Assembly (NCBI GenBank): GCA_035575515.1
Contig: DATLXU010000053.1
Coordinates: 1 to 60,049 of the forward strand
Reading direction: 5' to 3'
Source of the DNA: DATLXU01 sp035575515
GTDB taxonomy: Bacteria; Acidobacteriota; Blastocatellia; UBA7656
Length of the DNA stretch: 60,049 bases
Position 1 is the first letter of the stretch, and every line of letters begins with the position of its first letter. The notes under the pieces are model-generated. The model worked only from the letters and a program-made list of their open reading frames with translations, searched no databases and was not told the origin of the DNA. A program made the position numbers and the translations under genes. Positions 43,158-50,926 of the stretch are shown in pieces.

Positions 43158-44037
43158 GATTTTTTGCCATTTCACGATAATTAATCAGCTTTATCCGCCA
43201 TTCGTCAATCGCGCGGCGCACTGCCGGGTCAATCAACGCTTCAAGCTCGCGCTCTCGCTCTTGCTTGAGCCGTGTGCGCTCACGCTCAAGCGCGTCATCG
43301 TAAACGCCCGGATGGCACATCAACTCCGTCACGCCTTCGGAAAGCGAGCGGATGATATTGCAGACCGCTTCGCTGTCGAGCAGACCCGTGAGACGCACGC
43401 CGCGAAAATGATCGGGCGCGATAAGGCCATGCTCGCGCGCCATTCGTTTGAACCGCGCGGCGCGCGGCGCGATTGCGGCGGACATCGCGCACTGCTTCAG
43501 ATAAACTTTCCGCCGCGCGCGAGCTGCAGGACCGACCGCAGCCGCAGCAAAGACAGACTCGAACGGGTTGCGCACGCACTTGATATTGAACTCGCGGGCG
43601 ACTTTGGCAACAGCCTTCATGACACGAGGGTGTGTGTGTGTGTGCTTGTGCGTGTCCAGGTGCGTGGGCGTTATGCCTGCTCGGATGGCGCGCTCGACCT
43701 GAGAAGCGAACTCGCGCTCGATGTCTTTGATTTGAACCTTGCCGCGCGCAATCTTAATCATCAACTCTGAAAGCGTGGCGGGCAAACGGCCATCGTCGCT
43801 GACGAGTGAATTAATCTCGTTTGCCGCCGAGACGGGCCGCCCGCCGACTGCCGCAAGGTGACAGCCTACGCCAAGCTCAGGGTTGGCGCGCGCCAGTTCA
43901 ACCGCATCGTCAAATGCGTCGCCGTTTGCCATTAATGTCGCGCTCGTGAGTATTCCATCTTTGAACGCGCGAATTATTCCGGCGTTGACTCCATGCGTCA
44001 GCCCAAAGTCATCAGCGTTGACGATCAATCTTTTCAT
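43150..44037 (-). CDS. YdjC-family carbohydrate deacetylase (NaxD/HpnK-like)
   Basis: A 295-residue metal-dependent deacetylase of the ChbG/YdjC/HpnK family. The N-terminus has the metal-binding Asp pair in NADDFG (residues 8-12). H60 lies in GVGCHLA, and the third metal/catalytic set is H126-x-D128-x-H130-x-H132 in THLDTHKHTHTHP. Relatives remove acetyl groups from N-acetylated sugars; NaxD of Francisella and Bordetella deacetylates the carrier-linked GalNAc used for lipid A modification, and HpnK acts on hopanoids. Coupled to a carrier-type GT2 gene and near a GT39 gene, NaxD-like function is favoured over HpnK, because no hopanoid genes are seen. The His codons fall in a (TG)6 tract (43631-43642). 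Confidence 0.88.
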   Translation of the reverse strand: MKRLIVNADDFGLTHGVNAGIIRAFKDGILTSATLMANGDAFDDAVELARANPELGVGCHLAAVGGRPVSAANEINSLVSDDGRLPATLSELMIKIARGKVQIKDIEREFASQVERAIRAGITPTHLDTHKHTHTHPRVMKAVAKVAREFNIKCVRNPFESVFAAAAVGPAARARRKVYLKQCAMSAAIAPRAARFKRMAREHGLIAPDHFRGVRLTGLLDSEAVCNIIRSLSEGVTELMCHPGVYDDALERERTRLKQERERELEALIDPAVRRAIDEWRIKLINYREMAKNHV

Positions 44038-44041
44038 AAAG

Positions 44042-44177
44042 GCAGTGGTCAGTGATCGGCGGTCGGTGGTCAGTTTATTGCTAAGACATTAACAGTTGCC
44101 TTGAAAGTAGCTCCCAGAGCCATTTTCAAGCCGTCAACATTTCAACCGCCCCCCGACTACCGGCCACTGACCGCCGA
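44042..44177. repeat. Composite palindromic element, copy 2 (GT39/YdjC gap)
   Basis: Outer arms CAGTGGTCAGTGATCGGC (left) and CCACTGACCGCCGATTACTG (right, reaching the GT39 stop codon) surround a core at 44099-44131: TTGAAAGTAGCTC, CCAGAGCC, ATTTTCAAG. The core is the reverse orientation of copy 1 but is followed by the same TTTCAACCGCCCC. The element occupies the whole gap between two genes of one probable operon. Confidence 0.8.
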
Positions 44178-45863
44178 TTACTGGCTGCCGATTCTATAGA
44201 CTTCGGTCGCGGCTGCGCCATTGAACGTGCTTGCCTGCTCAAGCGGGAAATTCTTTTCGATGAAATCCAGATTCTGCTGATTCTCGAAGTAGACTCGCCC
44301 GCGCTGCAACAGCACGTAATCGGGCGCGCTCTCGTTCAGGCTGAAATCCGGCTTCGACATGATCTCAGATTTGATGTCGCGGCGGTTGTATCGCTCTAGG
44401 TAATACTCGACCACGCCGGGAATCTCGCTGGCGAGCCGCGCCCCGCGGGGAGCGTTTTCGGCAATGTAGCGTATGCTTTCGCGCGCGCCCAGATCATAAA
44501 ATTCGTCGTGCGGGAAAAAGTACCCCGTGCGCCGGCCTCCCAGTGCATTCACGTACAGGTTCGGATAGGGCAGATTGGCGAAAGCCGTTCTTGCGGGCAG
44601 GATGATAAAGACAATCGCAACGGCTACAGCCGCAGCGATACGCGCAGTTTGCAGGTCGAGCGAGGCTCGTCGAATCAATGACACGAGCGCGCGCCACGCG
44701 ACTACAATCCCAACCGCAGCCGCCATGTAAAGAAACGGCATGAGCGAGAGCGTATAGCGGAGGAACTTTCCGCCGACGAGCGCCATCGGGAAAAGCCAGA
44801 AGACGAGCATTATTCTCAAAAATAGATAGCCGCGCGATTTAGGATAGCGTCCGCGATGGCGGAATATCTCAATCAGCCCGATTAGAAATGCCGCAATCAC
44901 AGGCGGCGGGATTTTCACCCAGATGAATACGAAGTAGTAATACCAGGGCGCGCCTCCCGGCGTGCGGGAAATATCGTTTATGAACAGCTCGTCCATAAAC
45001 AGGTAGCCGTGATGCGTCATTAGATTTTCGGTAACGTATTTCCACAGGTAGCGCCAGGTTTGCGGCACGAACATCGCCGGATTGAACGCGACGAAAGCCA
45101 GCAACATCGCAGCGAAGAATTTCATCTCTATGACTCCGGATTTAGCGCGGTTGTTCCGGCTGTCGTATCCGACCACATGATAAAACAGCACATAGAGGCC
45201 GAAGAGATGTGGAAAGAATTTCGACGCTATCATCAATCCGAAGGCAGCCCCTGCAAGAATATAAAGTCTATGCTGGCGGGTCGCGTCTGAATCCGGCGCC
45301 TGTTTCGCGCGATTATAAACGTAGAAAGCCGTCAGCATGAAAAAGACAAGCAACGTATCCTCTTTGCCGACGCGATTGAACCAGATGGCGTCAAGCCCAG
45401 TCGCCCACAGCATTGATGTGATGAGCGCGACCCTGAATCCAAGCAGAACTTTTGTGAAGAGAAAGAGCGGTATGACCGTCAGCGCGCCAAACAGCGCGTT
45501 GGGAAATCTTATGGCGGCTTCGCTCGTAATTGAAAGGCCCGCGCCGTCGCCTACAGCGTTGTTCCATGCCGCCGCTGTATGAAGCGAAGCGTAACAGAGC
45601 ATCTTCATCACCATCGGATGCTCTGCGTTGACGGTGAAATCGCCCTGCTCGTAGGCGCGAATGGCGAATAATTTGTTGGCTTCATCTTCAGCAAGGCTCG
45701 CTGCGTCGAGGCGATAGACGCGCGCGGCAAATGCGATGGCAAGCGTTATCAGGACGATCAGCAGCTTGTGCTGTTCGAGCTTGTGAAATATTCCGCGTTC
45801 TGTTTCTAACTGAGGGTATTCTAACTGTGCATAGCTTACTTCTAGATCGTCTACTGTTCGCAT
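44178..45863 (-). CDS. GT39-family membrane glycosyltransferase (ArnT/FlmK-like)
   Basis: A 561-residue protein with about 11 transmembrane segments. A short cytosolic N-terminus is followed by a first helix and a periplasmic loop with the conserved Asp/Glu patch (RLDAASLAEDEANK) that in ArnT/PMT-type enzymes binds the polyprenyl-phosphate sugar. Further loops include FNRVGKEDTLLVF. The C-terminal ~130 residues form a soluble periplasmic domain. ArnT and FlmK move amino sugars from undecaprenyl phosphate to lipid A on the periplasmic face. It begins the GT39 - YdjC - GT2 set, 140 bases before YdjC across a palindromic element. The acceptor is not certain; O-mannosylation is a less likely alternative because the set includes a deacetylase. 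Confidence 0.85.
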   Translation of the reverse strand: MRTVDDLEVSYAQLEYPQLETERGIFHKLEQHKLLIVLITLAIAFAARVYRLDAASLAEDEANKLFAIRAYEQGDFTVNAEHPMVMKMLCYASLHTAAAWNNAVGDGAGLSITSEAAIRFPNALFGALTVIPLFLFTKVLLGFRVALITSMLWATGLDAIWFNRVGKEDTLLVFFMLTAFYVYNRAKQAPDSDATRQHRLYILAGAAFGLMIASKFFPHLFGLYVLFYHVVGYDSRNNRAKSGVIEMKFFAAMLLAFVAFNPAMFVPQTWRYLWKYVTENLMTHHGYLFMDELFINDISRTPGGAPWYYYFVFIWVKIPPPVIAAFLIGLIEIFRHRGRYPKSRGYLFLRIMLVFWLFPMALVGGKFLRYTLSLMPFLYMAAAVGIVVAWRALVSLIRRASLDLQTARIAAAVAVAIVFIILPARTAFANLPYPNLYVNALGGRRTGYFFPHDEFYDLGARESIRYIAENAPRGARLASEIPGVVEYYLERYNRRDIKSEIMSKPDFSLNESAPDYVLLQRGRVYFENQQNLDFIEKNFPLEQASTFNGAAATEVYRIGSQ

Positions 45864-46071
45864 CCTGTGACTCCGCTTAAGCTCGACCCTTTTTGTCCAC
45901 TACGAATGAGACTAAAAATCCAGTTGCAAGATAAAACAGGAAATCTTTGCCGATGAGCGAGCGCCTTTCCCCTGCCCGGCGCTCGCGGTGATGGGACTGT
46001 CAAAACAGCATAAGCATCCTCCAGTAAAGCTCTGGCGAGCCAAAACATTGTATGTGGCGGAAAGTGAAAAC

Positions 46072-46278
46072 TCAAACGAAAACCTCTGATGACAATAACG
46101 CGCCAGTAATAGGTGGCGAACCATAGCCTCCGCGCTTACAGTCGTGGCGCCGGAAACATTGTTTGCCATTGGGCTTGAAGCCATTACGCACCGAGTTTTC
46201 ATTTCCGCAGAGGGAACAGTTGAGGGTGATAGTAACCATAAGCTTTAGATTATCTACTATCTTATTCCAGTTCTCCAC
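46072..46278 (-). pseudogene. IS1-like transposase N-terminal remnant
   Basis: A short frame (start maybe at 46240) encodes a zinc-ribbon like that of IS1-family InsA proteins: CSLCGNENSVRNGFKPNGKQ then a damaged CFRRHDCKR where intact relatives have RCHDC. The frame then loses similarity, and no DDE catalytic part is found in 45870-46070. No terminal inverted repeats were recognised. I read this as the decayed edge of an old insertion in the gap between the GT39 gene and rfbC. A chance zinc ribbon cannot be excluded. Confidence 0.45.
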
Positions 46279-46326
46279 TGCTCGTGCGTGGCGCGCCGCT
46301 CTGAATTGTGGTGTATGCTATGGGCT

Positions 46327-46884
46327 ATGAAACGAATCGAAACCGCGCTTACGGGCATTTGCCTGATCGAGCCTGAAGTCTTCAGCGACGAGCGAGGCTT
46401 CTTTTTTGAAAGCTATAGCGAGAAGAAGTTTGCCGCGATAGGAATATCGGACCACTTCGTGCAGGACAACCATGCGCGTTCGGTTAAGGGGACGCTGCGC
46501 GGATTGCACTATCAAATCAATCGCCCGCAGGCGAAGCTCTGCCGCGTCATTCAGGGCGAAGTTCTCGACGTTGCGGTTGATATACGACGCGGCTCCCCGC
46601 AGTTCGGGCAATACGTAGCAGTAAAGCTCTCCGCCGAAGACAAGCTGCAGATTTACATTCCCGCAGGATTTGCGCACGGCTACCTTGTGCTGTCGGAGAG
46701 GGCTGAGTTCGTTTATAAGTGCAGCGATTTTTATTACCCCGAATTTGATCGTGGGATAATCTGGAACGATGCCGATATTGCCATCCCGTGGGGCATTGAT
46801 GAGCCGCTATTGTCGGCAAAGGATCGAAGCCTTCCGCGCCTCGCAAGCGTGCCGACGCGTGATCTGCCCGAATTTCACCCGTGA
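46327..46884 (+). CDS. rfbC: dTDP-4-dehydrorhamnose 3,5-epimerase
   Basis: A 185-residue cupin-fold enzyme of dTDP-L-rhamnose synthesis that epimerises dTDP-4-keto-6-deoxyglucose at C3 and C5. Motifs: FSDERGFFFESYS, DNHARSVKGTLRGLHYQ (with the catalytic His), AVDIRRGSPQFGQY, IPAGFAHGYLVLSERAEF and the late YKCSDFYYPEFDRGIIWND (with the catalytic Tyr). ATG 46327 fits the family start; the upstream frame has no homology. No rfbA, rfbB or rfbD lies nearby, so the remaining steps must be encoded elsewhere. It may supply rhamnose to the same surface glycans as the neighbouring GT cluster. Confidence 0.92.
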   Translation: MKRIETALTGICLIEPEVFSDERGFFFESYSEKKFAAIGISDHFVQDNHARSVKGTLRGLHYQINRPQAKLCRVIQGEVLDVAVDIRRGSPQFGQYVAVKLSAEDKLQIYIPAGFAHGYLVLSERAEFVYKCSDFYYPEFDRGIIWNDADIAIPWGIDEPLLSAKDRSLPRLASVPTRDLPEFHP

Positions 46885-46994
46885 ATGGTATGCCCCGTTT
46901 AGGTGTTGATTCGCTCGCCCTAGTTTTGTAACAATAACTGAACGCGCGGCAAGGAATTCTGTGTCGTGCGACGGGCACCCTTAAGGAGGCGAGC

Positions 46995-48026
46995 TTGAAG
47001 GCTATAGCGTCAACTGCAATCTCGGTGGCGTTGCTGATTGCAACCTCAGCAATGGCGCGCGCGCAATCGCCAATTGCCTCTATGACGCTCGGTCCCGATC
47101 AAATCGGCGTCGTCAAAACAGCCGTAGGCATAACGACCAGAATCAGCTTTCCTGAGCCTGTGCAGGAAGCCATCTGTGGCGACCTCTACGACCCGGCCAC
47201 TGGCAAAGGCTCTTTCGTCATTCAGTTGAGCGGGTCGCCTGAGCGACGCGGCAACGACGTTTTCCTCAAGCCCGTCACCACCAAAGGCATGAGCAATATG
47301 TTCGTCAAAACCGGCGACGGCAAGCGAACATATAATTTCGATCTGAAGATAGTTGATGCGGCTCAGGCGCACCGCGTCGTCAACGTGCTTGATGCGCCTG
47401 ACGCGAACCCGCATGGCGCGGCTGATTCTTCGAGTGGCAGTCCTCACGCTGACGGCAAGGCTGCCGGTTCGGTTGATGTTGAGCGAATCAAAGCCGACGC
47501 CGAGCAGCAGGCGCGCGTGCGGGCCGATGAAATTATTCGCAACGCCCGCCAGCAGGCAGACCGCATAATCGGAGAAGCAGAATCGAAAGCGCAGGAGACG
47601 GAGCGGCAACTTGCGCAGCGCGCCGATCAGGAAGCCGACCATCGCTTCATGCAATCGCTGATGCTCGGCATTCGCGAGAGCAGAATAAACAACCCTCGCG
47701 CGACGGCAAAAGGCGTCACCATAATGGTCGACCCGCCGCGCGTGCTCAGCTTCAACGACAAAGCTTTCATCCGCTACGTAATTCAAAACTCAGGCGAGCT
47801 CGATTTTTCGTTTGAAGCAGTAACACTCGAAACAGGCGCGGGCCAGAATCTCCGGCCAATTACTGTTGAAATAACCCAGAGCAAAGCGGAGAATAAACTG
47901 GCTACGGGCGAATCGCTGACTGGGATACTAGCCTTCGACCCCAAGCAGTTGGCCGCGAAAGATAAACTCGTCTTGTACGTGCGAGGCGAAGGCGGGGCAG
48001 AAATCGTTCGCGTAACAATTCAGTGA
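46995..48026 (+). CDS. VirB9/TrbG-like N-domain protein with coiled coil, unknown
   Basis: A 343-residue exported protein (signal peptide ISVALLIATSAMARAQ). Residues about 25-125 resemble the N-domain of VirB9/TrbG, the outer-membrane-complex subunit of type IV secretion: a GITTRISFPEPVQEAICGD start, a NDVFLKPV segment and a SNMFVKTGDGKRTYNFDLKI end. A long coiled coil follows (residues ~155-215, EQQARVRADEIIRNARQQAD), then a beta-rich domain (KGVTIMVDPPRVLSFNDKAF ... VRVTIQ). No other conjugation or secretion gene is present. A lytic transglycosylase overlaps its end, a pairing that recalls VirB1/VirB9. A cell-envelope role is likely; true relation to VirB9 is a guess from pattern. Confidence 0.6.
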   Translation: MKAIASTAISVALLIATSAMARAQSPIASMTLGPDQIGVVKTAVGITTRISFPEPVQEAICGDLYDPATGKGSFVIQLSGSPERRGNDVFLKPVTTKGMSNMFVKTGDGKRTYNFDLKIVDAAQAHRVVNVLDAPDANPHGAADSSSGSPHADGKAAGSVDVERIKADAEQQARVRADEIIRNARQQADRIIGEAESKAQETERQLAQRADQEADHRFMQSLMLGIRESRINNPRATAKGVTIMVDPPRVLSFNDKAFIRYVIQNSGELDFSFEAVTLETGAGQNLRPITVEITQSKAENKLATGESLTGILAFDPKQLAAKDKLVLYVRGEGGAEIVRVTIQ

Positions 48027-48028
48027 TT

Positions 48029-48778
48029 ATGAAAAAGACGGCGGTATTATTCATTTTACTAATCGCGCCTTCGTGGGCGGCGGCTCAGGACCGCCCGCTA
48101 TCGCCGCCCGCGCGCCCGCCCGTCCCGCTGACGAATTCAGATCAAGAGCGCGCCGATGAGATGGCCAGAAAGAAGGCCGAAGCAGCGAAAGCGCCTGTCG
48201 CTCAATCGCCGCGCGTCAGCGTGCCCGCCGCGCTCGCGGGCGCTCACATCTCGTCGGGCAACGCAGTGCTTGATGCGCTCGTCGCCGAAGCCGCGCGACA
48301 GAACGGGCTTGACCCCTGCTTGATTCTTTCGCTGATGCGCCAAGAATCAGGGTTCAACCAGCGAGCAGTGTCGCGCAAAGGCGCATCGGGCCTTATGCAG
48401 TTGATGCCAGAAACGGCATCGCGCTTCGGCGTGAAAGATATTTTCGACCCGCGCGAAAACGTGCTGGCGGGATCGAAATACCTGCGCTGGCTTTTAGATC
48501 GGTTCAACGGCGACGTGAGGCTTGCGCTAGCGGGCTACAACGCGGGCGAGGGCGCTGTCGAGTTTTACGGCAATCGCATCCCGCCATTTTTGGAGACGCA
48601 GAATTATGTCCGGCTGATCTATGCGCGTTACGTGCGCATCCACTCCGCTCCGACGACTGAGACCACTGTCGCCGAAACGCCTAAACCGGTTGAACAACTT
48701 GGTGGAAAGATTCCCACCTACAATCAAATCATTCGACTCACCGCTACAAACGGCGACACGGCCAGAGCGCCGCAGTAA
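48029..48778 (+). CDS. Lytic transglycosylase (SLT domain), secreted
   Basis: A 249-residue exported enzyme (signal peptide AVLFILLIAPSWAAAQ). A Pro-rich linker leads to a soluble lytic transglycosylase domain (residues ~85-205): the catalytic Glu is in SLMRQESGFNQRAVS, followed by GASGLMQLMPETA, SKYLRWLLDRFNG and VRLALAGYNAGEGAVE. It cuts peptidoglycan strands to 1,6-anhydromuramoyl ends. The start is either ATG 48029 or a GTG at 48023 that overlaps the stop of the VirB9-like gene, so the two genes are coupled. Together they could open peptidoglycan for an envelope-spanning complex. Confidence 0.88.
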   Translation: MKKTAVLFILLIAPSWAAAQDRPLSPPARPPVPLTNSDQERADEMARKKAEAAKAPVAQSPRVSVPAALAGAHISSGNAVLDALVAEAARQNGLDPCLILSLMRQESGFNQRAVSRKGASGLMQLMPETASRFGVKDIFDPRENVLAGSKYLRWLLDRFNGDVRLALAGYNAGEGAVEFYGNRIPPFLETQNYVRLIYARYVRIHSAPTTETTVAETPKPVEQLGGKIPTYNQIIRLTATNGDTARAPQ

Positions 48779-48986
48779 CGCCGCTCGTCTCCGCTTTTCA
48801 AATCGCCTCTCGAACTGAATAAATCCGCGCCCGAATCATTCCCGCAGCGCGGCGTCATTTCACCGGGCTGATCCCCTCATCGCGCCCGCGAAATATTCGC
48901 CCGGCTTTTTCGCCCTACCCGTTTGTGAAAGGAAGCCGGGGCGCTTCCCAACGATTCGACAAAGCGATTTGAAAGGAGATTGCAAA

Positions 48987-49565
48987 ATGTTAAAAGGAAT
49001 GGAAAGGATTAAGAGATTTTTGGTTCTGGCTATTGCGATTCTGCCGATTATTTCGACGACGAGCTTGCAGGCTGCAACTTTCGGCGGCAAAGCGTCGCTC
49101 ATGCCGTTCATCTCTCGCACGGGAGCGTTCTCAATCAAGATGCCGGGCCAGCCAGTTTATAAGAGCCGGGTGCTCAGGACGGAAACCGGCTCCGTCACCG
49201 CTCACAGCTATGTAACAGAAACCGATGGCGGAAGGTACGCCTACATGGTTATGTACGGCGATTTGAACTTCGATCCGGCTCGCGTTGGCGAATCCGTCAT
49301 CATAGACAGAGTGCGCGACGGATGCGCGAAGGGCGTCAATGGCCGAGTCGTTGCAGAGAAAAACATAAGCGTAAACGGCTATCCTGGCAAAATCATCCGT
49401 GTCGAAGCGGCGAATTATGTCGGCATCAACAAGATAGTATTAGTCGGGCGGCGCGTCTATCAGATAGGCTTTGGCATGGCAAAAGGCATCGCTTTCCCCT
49501 CTGATGTAGTAGCGTTCCTCGATTCATTCAACACGACTACGGTCAGAAACACCGCGCGCTACTGA
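48987..49565 (+). CDS. Small secreted protein, unknown
   Basis: A 192-residue protein. ATG 48987 follows AAAGGAG by 8 bases. A signal peptide (FLVLAIAILPIISTTSLQAA) is followed by a compact domain. It has segments such as GAFSIKMPGQPVY, SVTAHSYVTETDGGRYAYMV and KIVLVGRRVYQIGFGMAKG and ends in VVAFLDSFNTT. This pattern (an exported protein that starts with SIKMPG and ends with FLDSF) is common among uncharacterised bacterial proteins that resemble PsbP or TPM-like folds; I cannot name the family. It is transcribed alone, with a GC-rich hairpin after it. Confidence 0.65.
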   Translation: MLKGMERIKRFLVLAIAILPIISTTSLQAATFGGKASLMPFISRTGAFSIKMPGQPVYKSRVLRTETGSVTAHSYVTETDGGRYAYMVMYGDLNFDPARVGESVIIDRVRDGCAKGVNGRVVAEKNISVNGYPGKIIRVEAANYVGINKIVLVGRRVYQIGFGMAKGIAFPSDVVAFLDSFNTTTVRNTARY

Positions 49566-49579
49566 TTCCTTCCAAGCAA

Positions 49580-49612
49580 ACGCGGGCTGTGGTGATTGCT
49601 TCCGCAGCCCGC
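49580..49612. terminator. GC-rich hairpin after secreted-protein gene
   Basis: CGCGGGCTG (49580-49588) and CAGCCCGCG (49604-49612) form a 9-base-pair stem with a 15-base loop between convergent genes. There is no clear U tract, so it is at best a weak or Rho-assisted terminator. Confidence 0.45.
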
Positions 49613-49674
49613 GCCTCAAATAATAAACTTTCCTTTGATGAATCTTCCCTCAAATTATCATTCATCTGCTTCGC

Positions 49675-50697
49675 TCAATCTTGTTGCTGACTTAACAGGC
49701 TGACGAAATCAACGATTTTCGCTTCGGCCCAGAAGCGGTTTTCTCCCTCTGCGTTCCCCGAAATAAAACCGACGTGACCACCGTGATCTGTCGCTATGAC
49801 CGTGACGTTCGGGTTTGTCGTAATCTCTTCGCGCTCAAGTTGAGCAAACGGAATGAATGGGTCGTCTTTGGCATGAATGATGAGCGTCGGAATCGTTATG
49901 CGCTTGATGTAGGGAAGCGCGCTCGCACGCTCGTAATAATCTGCGACATCGCGAAAGCCCGCGTGGCGCGATGTAATCGCGTCATCGAACTTGCGAATAG
50001 TCCACACGCCGCGCAGCCGTTTACGGTCATAGTGATTGGGAAACAATCTCGCTTTGCGCATGAGCCTGCGCCTGAGGCTCAGCGTGAAATGCATGTGATA
50101 AAGAATATTTGACCGAAGCTCAATCGCGTCGGCGCACAGCGCCAGATCAATCGAAGGCGAAACGGCAACAACCCCGCGTAGTGCTTCAGGGATGGCCTCA
50201 CCGTATTCGCCCGCGAGCTTCAGCACGACGTTGCCGCCGAGCGAAAAGCCAGCCAGATAAATCTCTTGCAGGTGATCGCGTTCAACTAACTCAGAGATTA
50301 TGTATCGCAGGTCGTCCGTGAGTCCCGCGTGATAGAGCGTCGGCGTGAGATGCTCTGTCCCGCCGCAGTTGCGAAAGTTTACTCTCAAGACGTTGAAACC
50401 GGCTCCCAGAGCCTTTTCTGCGGTTCCGAGCATGTAGCGCGACTGGGTTGATCCTTCCATCCCGTGCGCAATTACGAGCGTAGGTTTCTGCTCGCGGTTC
50501 TGCTGCCACGAGCAATGTGCGAGCACTTTCACTCCGGGAGCCGTGTCGAACAGGCGAGGCTCGCTATGCTCATTGACTCTCTTGAACCGTCGCGGAATCA
50601 GCAATGCCATAATCGTTTGCGCGTGAGGGTTGCGCATCGCCGGATGTGGGATGAACGGAGTGCGGGAAAGCTGCTCGATTAACTTCTCTTTTGTCAT
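49675..50697 (-). CDS. YheT-family alpha/beta hydrolase
   Basis: A 340-residue soluble alpha/beta hydrolase of the YheT/Abhd1-3 family. The N-terminus has FIPHPAMRNPHAQTIMALL, the lid region FNVLRVNFRNCGGTEHLTPT is diagnostic, the nucleophile elbow is GFSLGGNVVLK (Ser), the acid lies in IHAKDDPFIPF and the catalytic His in TDHGGHVGFI. Members are carboxylesterases of unclear physiological role. One oddity: the codons for EKALGAGFN (revcomp at 50397-50418) read GGCTCTGGGAGCC followed by GGTTTCAA, nearly the same as the core of the intergenic palindromes. The protein remains aligned to its family there, so either chance or shared sequence is possible. Confidence 0.87.
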   Translation of the reverse strand: MTKEKLIEQLSRTPFIPHPAMRNPHAQTIMALLIPRRFKRVNEHSEPRLFDTAPGVKVLAHCSWQQNREQKPTLVIAHGMEGSTQSRYMLGTAEKALGAGFNVLRVNFRNCGGTEHLTPTLYHAGLTDDLRYIISELVERDHLQEIYLAGFSLGGNVVLKLAGEYGEAIPEALRGVVAVSPSIDLALCADAIELRSNILYHMHFTLSLRRRLMRKARLFPNHYDRKRLRGVWTIRKFDDAITSRHAGFRDVADYYERASALPYIKRITIPTLIIHAKDDPFIPFAQLEREEITTNPNVTVIATDHGGHVGFISGNAEGENRFWAEAKIVDFVSLLSQQQD

Positions 50698-50808
50698 CTG
50701 TTGTAATGCTGATAGACTCAGCCCGTCGCCGTTGATTGCACAAGCGCGACTATTTGAATTCTAAGTTGGCGCGCTTGCCGCTATCAAGCGTAATGAGTAG
50801 GATAGTTG

Positions 50809-50910
50809 ATTTTGAGCTTTGACGTTCGCTTTTGAATATTGGATTTCAAATCCCAATTTTTGAAGTTCAAATTTAAGATTTAGGGTTTGAACCGGGGATT
50901 TGAAATCTAG
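50809..50910. repeat. A/T-rich TTTGAAATC-type simple repeat
   Basis: Variants of TTTCAAATCC, TTTGAAGTTC and TTTGAAATC fill the gap before the methylase gene. They belong to the class seen at 4931 and 57572 and can form weak hairpins. The methylase start follows directly. Confidence 0.55.
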
Positions 50911-50926
50911 CATTCTTCTTTCAGGC

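Noticed and set aside
43150..44037. Hopanoid biosynthesis gene hpnK
   Set aside because: The family fits, but there are no other hopanoid genes; the carrier GT2 and GT39 neighbours fit a NaxD-like role better.
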